Positions 1 through 4,377 of a stretch of DNA of 6,064 bases are shown here, one piece after another. Position numbers and translations under genes: made by a program. Under the pieces are notes generated by a model, which saw only the letters and a list, made by a program, of their open reading frames with translations, had not been told where the DNA came from and ran no database searches. The stretch covers positions 2,863-8,926 of the forward strand of contig DKBB01000257.1 of the NCBI GenBank assembly GCA_002451015.1. Reading direction: 5' to 3'. Each line of letters starts with the position of its first letter. Position 1 is the first letter of the stretch. Origin of the DNA: Acidobacteria bacterium UBA6911 (GTDB lineage Bacteria > Acidobacteriota > UBA6911).

Positions 1-80
1 GGAAAATTAATCAGGCTGTACACAGGCTGTCGTTCACGATTGAAGACATTTGCTGCAATACGATTTAGAATTTACCTTAA

Positions 81-110
81 TTTATACGCATGACTGCTTC
101 GGTGTTTCAA
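81..110 (-). promoter_or_regulatory. Sigma-70-type promoter facing out of the left edge
   Basis: On the minus strand a -35 box TTGAAA (110 to 105; 5 of 6 to TTGACA) is followed after 18 bases by a -10 box TATAAA (86 to 81; 5 of 6 to TATAAT), in an AT-rich stretch. Transcription would start near 74 and run left, with no start codon and ribosome site that I trust before the edge. It probably serves a gene outside the window. It is the best sigma-70 match I found here by eye. Confidence 0.5.
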
Positions 111-120
111 ATCTGAGTGG

Positions 121-144
121 AAAAAATCCGCATAGGATCGGAAT
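121..144 (-). terminator. Weak intrinsic terminator candidate after the MFS gene
   Basis: Read on the minus strand, ATTCCG (144 to 139) can pair imperfectly with CGGATT around an 8-base loop, and six T residues (126 to 121) follow. The stem is short and has a T-T mismatch, so the structure is marginal. Its position, about 170 bases after the transporter stop and just before a good promoter, supports a transcription boundary. Confidence 0.3.
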
Positions 145-310
145 CATTCCAGTCGCCGGGGTCTGGGTTCCGTTTAAAAAGGGAATGTTTGAGGGATGCG
201 GTCGAGGCTGGAAACAGGATCGGCCTCCAAAGGACGCGGCTATCCCCGGTCCCGGGCCGGCTTCACTCGAAGGTAAAATCGTATCAGGATTTACCGGGAA
301 CAGGTCCTTT

Positions 311-1534
311 TCAGGCTTCACTCTTCTCCAGATTCGCTTTACGGGTTTCCGTGATGCCGAAAGAAATAAAAAATGCGAGGATCGTACTGACGGCGCCCAC
401 CAGAAAAATTGTCCGCAGCCCGTAAATATCTCCCAGGGATCCCAGGATGCGGGGAGCGATGGTCGTGCCGAAAAGCTCTCCGATGGCCATTCCGATGGCC
501 GTGGTGGTTGCCGCGATCGCCGGCGGCACCGATTCCTGGCAGATGATCGCCACGTAAAGAACCGACACGAATCCGCAGCATCCTATCACCAGGACGAAAG
601 CGATCTGCGCAGGCAGTCCCTGGTTCATGTAAACAATTAACATGGATACGGCGATATAAAACGTCAGTATGAGAGCGGAAGGCTTTCGGCCGAGCCGGTC
701 CGTCAGTACCGGTATAAATAACGCCCAACCAAGGCCTGCAATACCCGAAATTGAAGTCATGTATCCAGTCTGCCCTAGCGTCAGTCCGCCTTCTTCCACC
801 CAGTAGATTGTCCCGAAACTGATTACGCCCCAGAAGCCCACCATAACAAGAACGTTCGCAATATACGACAGCGTGCAGTTTCGATATTTAAATATCCCGG
901 GTACGTCTTTCCATCGCATGCCGGTATCGCCCGGGATTTGCTTTACCGATCCGGCTCCGGACGGTCCGGTTTCCTTAAGGACAAACCAGATGATGATGCC
1001 GACAATGACCGTCGGAAGGCTGGTGAATATGAACGCGTATTGCCAGTTCAGACGTTCCGCCAGCTGTATCGTCAAAGACGGGCCCAGGACCGCGGCAATC
1101 AAGCCGACCGAGAACTGTATGAGCCCGATATAGGAGGCAAATCGCTTAGGATCTCCCTGGACTTTGAGCACGGAGGTCATCAACGGATACACGGGGCCGT
1201 CGGCAAACCCGGTCAGGAAACGGACAACCAGCATAGCGGCCAGGGAGCCCGCAAATGCCGTGCTTCCGGAAAAGACTCCGGCCAGAATAATTACGGGCAC
1301 CAGCCACACCTTCTTAAGTCCGGACCGGTCGGCGAGAGGAGTTATGAAAAGAGAGGAAATGACGAAACCGAGGCCCGTGACCATGACAATGTCCCCGGTT
1401 TGCGTGTTGTTCAGATGGAACGTATCCTTCAATATGGTAAACAGGAACGTGATTGCCTGCCTGTCCAGGATTACAAATCCCCAGGTCAGTGCGAATAAAA
1501 TCCCGAGGCTGTTCTGATAGGTACGCTCTTTCAT
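311..1534 (-). CDS. MFS transporter, probable organic anion/carboxylate or sugar-acid carrier
   Basis: Cytoplasmic-membrane secondary transporter of the major facilitator superfamily, 407 residues, a normal full length. Hydrophobic segments fit 12 helices: six in residues 10-187, a hydrophilic central loop around 188-220, and six in 221-394. The signature loop motif appears twice, as expected from the internal duplication: LADRSGLKKV (67-76) after helix 2 and LTDRLGRK (277-284) after helix 8. An Asp-Arg pair at 24-25 in helix 1 resembles the anion:cation symporter branch, which carries organic acids and sugar acids; the substrate here is not known. The ATG at 1534 is supported by AAGAGGT at 1547-1541, seven bases upstream. 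It is the last gene of a same-strand run after the fructokinase (127-base gap), so it may import a substrate for that kinase, but sugar transport is only an inference from position. Confidence 0.9.
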   Translation of the reverse strand: MKERTYQNSLGILFALTWGFVILDRQAITFLFTILKDTFHLNNTQTGDIVMVTGLGFVISSLFITPLADRSGLKKVWLVPVIILAGVFSGSTAFAGSLAAMLVVRFLTGFADGPVYPLMTSVLKVQGDPKRFASYIGLIQFSVGLIAAVLGPSLTIQLAERLNWQYAFIFTSLPTVIVGIIIWFVLKETGPSGAGSVKQIPGDTGMRWKDVPGIFKYRNCTLSYIANVLVMVGFWGVISFGTIYWVEEGGLTLGQTGYMTSISGIAGLGWALFIPVLTDRLGRKPSALILTFYIAVSMLIVYMNQGLPAQIAFVLVIGCCGFVSVLYVAIICQESVPPAIAATTTAIGMAIGELFGTTIAPRILGSLGDIYGLRTIFLVGAVSTILAFFISFGITETRKANLEKSEA

Positions 1535-1634
1535 TTTCGAACCTCTTCAGCTTCTGACTCTATGTTTGAATGTCCGCCCGTTTAAATGGAAAAACAGGGA
1601 AGATGTAAGTCGATACAATTCCACATTTTCATCG

Positions 1635-1646
1635 GATCCATGGATC
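1635..1646. repeat. 12-base perfect palindrome between fructokinase and MFS genes
   Basis: GATCCATGGATC is a perfect palindrome lying about 100 bases upstream of the transporter start and 16 bases past the kinase stop. It could be an operator half-site pair or part of a weak hairpin, but it has no U-tract. No clear sigma-70 or sigma-54 promoter was found in this 127-base gap. Chance is a real alternative. Confidence 0.25.
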
Positions 1647-1661
1647 GGTGGTAGAAATACC

Positions 1662-2561
1662 TCATTGCGCAAAGGGAGACTGGGACCGATAAAACGCTTC
1701 CTCAGCGAGAATCAGGGATCCTATGACGCCCGCCCGGCCGCCCAGACTTGCGGCAACGACGTAATTGTCCGGATCTTCATTTATCTCCCGGGCTTTTATA
1801 TAACCTCCCAGCAGCTCAACCAGGTTTTCCCGGATCTTGGTTAAAAGAAATGCCCGGGACATGACGCCACCCCCAAGAATGATTCTTTTCGGTGAAAGGG
1901 TGCATATCCATGAAACCAGACCGAAGGCGATATACCGTGCCTCCAGGTCCCACGCCTTGTGATCGTTCGGCAACTGCTCGGGAGCCGTTCCCCAACGAGC
2001 CTCTATGGCGGGTCCGGAAGCCAGGCCTTCCAGGCAGTCCCCGTGAAAGGGACAACAGCCCGGAAACGGATCCTCAGCATAATCGTGGGGAATCCGGATG
2101 TGACCCATTTCCGGATGGATCAGACCGTGCAGAACCGACCCGTTCACAATGGCCCCGCCGCCTATCCCGGTCCCGACCGTCAGGTACAGGGAATCGGTCA
2201 ATCCCGCAGCCGCACCCCATCGCGTTTCCCCCAGTATGGCCGCATTTACATCCGTATCGAACCCGACCGGCGCCTGCATTTCGCGAGCGACAGTGCCGGC
2301 GATATCGTAATTCTGCCAGCCGGGCTTGGGCGTCGATGTAATACGACCGTATGTCGCGGATCCCCGATGGAGGTCTACGGGTCCGAACGATCCGATCCCG
2401 ACAGCCTGGATAGCAGCGCCGGAATCCCGGAAAAAGCCGATAGCTTCCCGGACGGTTCTGTCAGGCGTTGTCGTTCGGATCAGAACGGTTTCAAGGTCAT
2501 CAGGATGTGTGCCGATGCCGCATACGAATTTTGTTCCCCCGGCTTCTATCGCACCGTACAA
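1662..2561 (-). CDS. ROK-family fructokinase (YdhR/GmuE-like)
   Basis: Cytoplasmic sugar kinase expected to phosphorylate fructose (or a related hexose such as mannose) with ATP, feeding glycolysis. With a TTG start at 2561 it has 299 residues, which I recall as the length of Bacillus subtilis YdhR/GmuE, and it aligns with that protein from memory over the whole length. Visible motifs are the N-terminal phosphate loop AIEAGGTK (4-11), the TDVNAA segment with probable catalytic Asp104 (103-108), GTGIGGG (130-136), PEMGH (150-154), the ROK zinc site with His154 and C-P-F-H-G-D-C (170-176), then EGLASGPA (178-185) and the ILGGGV loop (228-233). TTG is preferred over ATG at 2654 or 2615 because GGGAGG sits five to six bases before it and the family begins just before the phosphate loop; the extension shows no homology-like sequence. 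It lies between the zinc-ribbon and transporter genes on the same strand. Confidence 0.9.
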   Translation of the reverse strand: MYGAIEAGGTKFVCGIGTHPDDLETVLIRTTTPDRTVREAIGFFRDSGAAIQAVGIGSFGPVDLHRGSATYGRITSTPKPGWQNYDIAGTVAREMQAPVGFDTDVNAAILGETRWGAAAGLTDSLYLTVGTGIGGGAIVNGSVLHGLIHPEMGHIRIPHDYAEDPFPGCCPFHGDCLEGLASGPAIEARWGTAPEQLPNDHKAWDLEARYIAFGLVSWICTLSPKRIILGGGVMSRAFLLTKIRENLVELLGGYIKAREINEDPDNYVVAASLGGRAGVIGSLILAEEAFYRSQSPFAQ

Positions 2562-2564
2562 AAA

Positions 2565-2573
2565 TCCCTCCCG
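2565..2573 (-). promoter_or_regulatory. Ribosome binding site that decides the fructokinase TTG start
   Basis: On the minus strand the sequence CCGGGAGGGA occupies this spot immediately before TTG at 2561-2559. No comparable purine-rich site precedes the in-frame ATG codons at 2654 and 2615. This supports a non-ATG start. Confidence 0.65.
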
Positions 2574-2586
2574 GCAATTGAGCCGA

Positions 2587-2600
2587 TTCCGGATTCGGAA
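2587..2600 (-). repeat. Small hairpin just upstream of the fructokinase ribosome site
   Basis: TTCCG (2587-2591) and CGGAA (2596-2600) form a perfect 5-base-pair stem with a 4-base loop. It sits 13 bases upstream of the ribosome site of the fructokinase and inside the leader. There is no U-tract, so it is not a terminator. It could tune translation or transcript stability, or be fortuitous. Confidence 0.3.
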
Positions 2601-2632
2601 CCTGTGAAAAGTCATGATGCAATCGGCGCTAT

Positions 2633-2661
2633 GGTATACCGAAAAATGCAGCAAGAAACAA
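2633..2661 (-). promoter_or_regulatory. Weak internal sigma-70 promoter candidate for the fructokinase
   Basis: TTGTTT (2661 to 2656) and TATACC (2638 to 2633) are separated by the ideal 17 bases on the minus strand, directly after the zinc-ribbon stop codon. The -10 box overlaps a perfect 8-base palindrome GGTATACC (2633-2640). Box matches are modest (3/6 and 4/6), so this is a low-confidence call. It would allow separate expression of the kinase. Confidence 0.22.
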
Positions 2662-2662
2662 G

Positions 2663-2854
2663 TTAGCCGGCATCCTTTTTTTTCAGCGCTTCAATGTCTT
2701 TCCGGATTTCCTCCCACATATGACCGTGCAGGTTCAGCTTAACACCGCAGAAAGAGCAAACCATATCCGCTCCTTCCTTCAGGTTTTCCAGGGGGTGCTC
2801 GCTTCTGCGGCCACACAGAGGGCATGTAACAGCCAAAGAAGGTTTTTCCATCAT
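2663..2854 (-). CDS. Small CxxC zinc-ribbon protein of unknown function
   Basis: A 63-residue protein with C-P-L-C at 11-14 and C-S-F-C at 33-36, the layout of a zinc ribbon: two CxxC knuckles 18 residues apart, with the second followed by G and hydrophobic residues. A charged, probably helical tail (about 47-61, rich in Glu and Lys) follows. No membrane segment or signal peptide is present. The start at 2854 is chosen because AAGGAGAT lies at 2865-2858; a second ATG at 2851 is equally spaced for translation. An in-frame ATG at 2905 adds 17 Pro/Gly-rich residues without a ribosome site and is rejected. It is the first gene after the dyad-bearing promoter region, 101 bases ahead of the fructokinase start. 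I do not recognise a named family; nucleic-acid or protein binding is typical of such ribbons, but no function is claimed. Confidence 0.75.
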   Translation of the reverse strand: MMEKPSLAVTCPLCGRRSEHPLENLKEGADMVCSFCGVKLNLHGHMWEEIRKDIEALKKKDAG

Positions 2855-2916
2855 TCGATCTCCTTGCGGACCGGGATCCGGCGCAGTGGCTTCAATTAGC
2901 CTCACGCTCCGATGAT

Positions 2917-2946
2917 ATTACAGGTGGCCGATTAGTTGTGACGCAA
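2917..2946 (-). promoter_or_regulatory. Sigma-70 promoter candidate for the zinc-ribbon gene
   Basis: On the minus strand TTGCGT (2946 to 2941) is followed after 18 bases by TGTAAT (2922 to 2917; 5 of 6 to TATAAT). The -35 box is weak, which fits a promoter needing an activator. A Crp-like dyad centred at 2945.5 lies over it, at about -36 to -42 from the expected start near 2910-2904, the usual place for a class II activator site or a repressor. Confidence 0.35.
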
Positions 2947-2955
2947 AATTCACAA
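2936..2955. promoter_or_regulatory. Crp/Fnr-like operator candidate, TTGTGA-N8-TCACAA
   Basis: Two perfect 6-base arms, TTGTGA (2936-2941) and TCACAA (2950-2955), are separated by 8 bases. The arms match Crp-type half-sites, but the Escherichia coli Crp spacer is 6, so this is not a canonical site. A Crp/Fnr protein with a Crp-like recognition helix is encoded about 270 bases upstream, making it the obvious candidate binder. Confidence 0.4.
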
Positions 2956-3008
2956 AATCATATTTCGTAATACAGAGCTGTCGCACTCGAAAGCGAATCA
3001 TCGTAAAC

Positions 3009-3029
3009 CCGGCAATGTCCCCATGCCGG
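3009..3029. repeat. Inverted repeat, 6-bp stem
   Basis: CCGGCA (3009-3014) and TGCCGG (3024-3029) are perfect complements around a 9-base loop. On the minus strand the stem is followed by GTTT only, so it would be a poor intrinsic terminator for the regulator gene. A leftover terminator or RNA structural element is possible. Confidence 0.3.
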
Positions 3030-3079
3030 CCGATCGAGTCAAAAACCAATGAAATGTACGGTGAGTTCCAAAACACTAC

Positions 3080-3099
3080 GCCGGCAAAACCGCTCCGGC
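3080..3099. repeat. Inverted repeat, 5-bp GC stem
   Basis: GCCGG (3080-3084) and CCGGC (3095-3099) enclose a 10-base loop. On the minus strand a TTTT run begins several bases after the stem, too far and too short for a convincing terminator. It is one of three stems in this gap. Confidence 0.25.
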
Positions 3100-3111
3100 T
3101 TGGAGGTGAGT

Positions 3112-3126
3112 CTGCATTTTCTGCAG
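3112..3126. repeat. Inverted repeat, 5-bp stem
   Basis: CTGCA (3112-3116) and TGCAG (3122-3126) form a perfect stem with a 5-base loop. It is the first of the three stems reached by transcription leaving the regulator gene, 100 bases after its stop. No U-tract follows on the minus strand. Confidence 0.25.
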
Positions 3127-3225
3127 GATTATGAAAACAGAAGACTGCCGTAACAGCTCGAGGGGCAATGGATATGGTTCATCCCCCACTGCATCCTTTA
3201 TGGCAGCCAGGAAGGGTAAACAGAA

Positions 3226-3939
3226 TCAGTTCGACTGGGCCAGCTCTTCCGGATCCACCACGTAAAAAGCTTTTCGCCCATCTGTATAGCGGACATCGAT
3301 AGCGTTGACGCTTTTCAATCGTTGGAGTTCCCGGCTAAGCGTTTCCCTCGCACAGCCAATCATTCGCGCCAGACGGGTCTGATTCAGATGGATGCGGACA
3401 CCGTTGTCCGTTTCTTCCCCGAACCGTCCGGACAGCCAGAGAAGTCCCACGCGCACCTTGTCTCTCACATGGGTACAGCCGATTACTTCCATCTGTGTCC
3501 AGGCGTCGTCACACCGTTGGGCGATCGTTTCAAGCATATAGTGGCTAACCGCTGGATCTTCCAGGGCCAGCCGAAACTTTCTCTCGGACAACTGGGTTAC
3601 GACCGATCTTTTCGTGGCCATGGCGCTGAAGGTAACGGCCGATCCGCTCAATAACGCGCTTTCTCCGAAAAATTCTCCCGGTCCCAAAATTGAAAGGAGC
3701 GTTTCTCTCCCGTCGGAAGAAACCCGTGTCAGCAGAATCTCTCCTTCCTGAACCAGATAAAGGGATTTAAGTTTCGTTCCCTGGCAGCAAATAAAAGAAT
3801 TTCTACCGGCATTGATATTGAAACAGGTTCTGCCGAATTGCTGGTCCAAATATTCGAATAACCGGGTGGCTGGTTTCTTTTCGGGGAACAAAGGCGTGGG
3901 TTGCGATGCAAATGATGGAAATGCAACGGTTGTACTCAT
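3226..3939 (-). CDS. Crp/Fnr-family transcriptional regulator
   Basis: Cytoplasmic DNA-binding regulator, 237 residues, close to the usual 210-250. Order: a 25-residue Pro/Ser-rich lead, a cyclic-nucleotide-type beta-roll sensor (about 28-118, with YLVQEGEI 61-68 and GPGEFFGE 86-93), a dimer helix (about 126-150), and a winged helix-turn-helix (about 165-230) with NQTRLARMIG (186-195) and recognition helix ARETLSR (197-203). The position equivalent to the cAMP-phosphate Arg of Crp appears to be Thr103, so cAMP binding is doubtful. There is no N-terminal Fnr cysteine cluster, though Cys39, 51, 52, 143, 155 and 196 exist. Arg198, Glu199 and Arg203 match Crp residues that read TGTGA, and Ser202 is Fnr-like. 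The ATG at 3939 has GGAAGGA eight bases upstream (3954-3948); an in-frame ATG at 3963 lacks one. A sigma-54-type promoter lies upstream. Ligand and targets are unknown. Confidence 0.9.
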   Translation of the reverse strand: MSTTVAFPSFASQPTPLFPEKKPATRLFEYLDQQFGRTCFNINAGRNSFICCQGTKLKSLYLVQEGEILLTRVSSDGRETLLSILGPGEFFGESALLSGSAVTFSAMATKRSVVTQLSERKFRLALEDPAVSHYMLETIAQRCDDAWTQMEVIGCTHVRDKVRVGLLWLSGRFGEETDNGVRIHLNQTRLARMIGCARETLSRELQRLKSVNAIDVRYTDGRKAFYVVDPEELAQSN

Positions 3940-4020
3940 AAAAAACATCCTTCCAACCCGCATTATTACCAGGCTGTTTCAAGTAGCGGCACATCCAATA
4001 AAATGCAACCGCTTCAAGGT

Positions 4021-4060
4021 TAAATCCCGAAGGAACGAGCATTCTGCGGTTCGGGTTTTA
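4021..4060 (-). repeat. Leader hairpin of the regulator transcript
   Basis: CCCGAA (4026-4031) pairs perfectly with TTCGGG (4050-4055). Beyond one T-T mismatch the stem continues with TAAA (4021-4024) and TTTA (4057-4060), giving 10 pairs in 11 positions around an 18-base loop. If transcription starts at the sigma-54 promoter, the hairpin lies in the untranslated leader, 82 bases before the start codon. On the plus strand the same element would be followed by an A/T tract, but no plus-strand gene precedes it. Confidence 0.4.
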
Positions 4061-4094
4061 AAACTCCGACTACAGAAGCCTCCTATTTGGATAA

Positions 4095-4110
4095 TGCAAC
4101 AGTCATGCCA
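4095..4110 (-). promoter_or_regulatory. Sigma-54 (RpoN) -24/-12 promoter of the regulator gene
   Basis: The minus strand reads TGGCA-TGACTG-TTGCA from 4110 to 4095. The invariant GG (4109-4108) and GC (4097-4096) are exactly 10 bases apart, and 11 of the 12 fixed positions of TGGCACG-N4-TTGCW agree, the exception being T for C in TGGCACG. It is intergenic and points at the Crp/Fnr gene, giving a start near 4084 and a 145-base leader. Sigma-54 promoters need an ATP-driven enhancer-binding activator, whose sites would be expected near 4160-4240; none is encoded in this window. Confidence 0.6.
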
Positions 4111-4171
4111 GAATGCGGGCGGCTATGAACAAATCGAGAAGCTTAACCGGAATAAAGACTTCGGAGGATAC

Positions 4172-4181
4172 TCACAAAATC
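4172..4181 (-). promoter_or_regulatory. GATTTTGTGA motif upstream of the regulator
   Basis: The minus-strand 10-mer GATTTTGTGA (4181 to 4172) also occurs at 2959 to 2950, where it forms one arm of the Crp-like dyad. Here it sits about 90 bases upstream of the sigma-54 start and has no good second arm. It may be a half-site for autoregulation. One repeated 10-mer in 6 kb is not statistically remarkable in itself. Confidence 0.25.
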
Positions 4182-4218
4182 CGGAGCCACCCTCCAGGGG
4201 AGCAATTACCTCCTGACA

Positions 4219-4231
4219 GGAAAATATTTCC
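4219..4231. promoter_or_regulatory. GGAAA-N3-TTTCC dyad, possible upstream activator site
   Basis: Perfect 5-base arms with a 3-base centre lie in an AT-rich stretch about 140 bases before the predicted sigma-54 start. That is a usual distance for an enhancer-binding activator. No cognate protein is visible in the window, so the role is a guess. Confidence 0.2.
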
Positions 4232-4321
4232 GTTAATTAAAAACGCCGTTGATTAGGGGAGCCTGCTTTTCAGCGTGAGTACAATGCGAAGAAAAGAGCG
4301 GGGGATTGAATTGCAACCGGT

Positions 4322-4363
4322 AAAACAGCCCGGCTGCAGGCTGATTGCCCGCAGCCGGTTTTA
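4322..4363 (-). terminator. Hairpin terminator candidate after the FAD oxidase
   Basis: CCGGCTGC (4330-4337) and GCAGCCGG (4351-4358) form a perfect 8-base-pair GC-rich stem with a 13-base loop, starting 20 bases after the oxidase stop. On the minus strand it is followed by GCTG and then TTTT (4325-4322). Flanking TAAAA/TTTTA segments can extend the stem around a bulge. The U-tract is short and displaced, so efficiency is uncertain. Confidence 0.5.
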
Positions 4364-4377
4364 TATTTCACGACGCA

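Larger units (their letters stand above)
1..310. other. Non-coding region downstream of the MFS gene
   Basis: No convincing gene is seen here. The open frames on both strands have protein-unlike composition and no good ribosome binding site. The stretch holds a small hairpin right after the transporter stop (ggtaaa 272-277 pairing with tttacc 290-295), a weak U-tract terminator candidate (121-144), a sigma-70-like promoter facing left (81-110), and a short direct repeat at the edge (CAGGCTGT at 12-19 and again at 23-30, 11-base period). Together these suggest the end of one minus-strand transcription unit and the start of another that continues beyond the left edge. Confidence 0.6.
2855..3225. 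other. 371-base intergenic region between regulator and zinc-ribbon gene
   Basis: No gene is supported. A 44-codon frame beginning at the ATG at 3131 on the plus strand lacks a properly spaced ribosome site and runs into the regulator antisense. The region holds three short perfect inverted repeats (3009-3029, 3080-3099, 3112-3126), a TTGTGA-N8-TCACAA dyad (2936-2955), and a weak promoter next to the zinc-ribbon gene. No intrinsic terminator with a good U-tract is seen directly after the regulator stop. Confidence 0.6.
3940..4377. other. 438-base intergenic region upstream of the regulator
   Basis: No gene is supported on either strand; open frames here overlap the regulator antisense or have no ribosome site. 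From right to left the region holds the hairpin terminator candidate of the FAD oxidase, an AT-rich stretch with a GGAAA-N3-TTTCC dyad (4219-4231) and TTAATTAA (4233-4240), a GATTTTGTGA motif on the minus strand (4181-4172), a sigma-54-type promoter (4110-4095), and a roughly 145-base leader with a long imperfect hairpin (4060-4021). The layout fits a regulated promoter with upstream protein-binding sites. Confidence 0.6.

Noticed and set aside
12..30. Tandem CAGGCTGT copies as an iteron or CRISPR-like array
   Set aside because: Only two copies with an 11-base period occur at the window edge, and the same 8-mer appears once more at 3971 in an unrelated place. This is too little for an array or origin.
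50..640. A 196-codon plus-strand frame across the left region and the MFS 3' end
   Set aside because: It overlaps the well-supported transporter in antisense, and its product is Asp/Arg/Gly/His-rich without domain-like hydrophobic pattern.
1959..2666. A 235-codon plus-strand frame opposite the fructokinase
   Set aside because: It is antisense to a kinase with complete ROK motifs; no ribosome site or recognisable motif.
2936..2955. A canonical Escherichia coli-type Crp site
   Set aside because: The arms match, but the spacer is 8 rather than 6, so the site is reported only as Crp/Fnr-like.
3131..3265. A 44-codon plus-strand frame in the gap between regulator and zinc-ribbon gene
   Set aside because: The AGGA upstream is only two bases from the ATG, the composition is Ser/Gly-rich without pattern, and the 3' end overlaps the regulator in antisense.
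3962..3971. An extended -10-like TGGTAATAAT on the minus strand just before the regulator
   Set aside because: No usable -35 box lies 16-18 bases upstream, and the start would fall almost on the ribosome site. The sigma-54 element is much better.
3803..4042. A 79-codon minus-strand frame ahead of the regulator
   Set aside because: It overlaps the regulator's N-terminal coding region in another frame and lacks a ribosome site, although part of its translation looks superficially protein-like.
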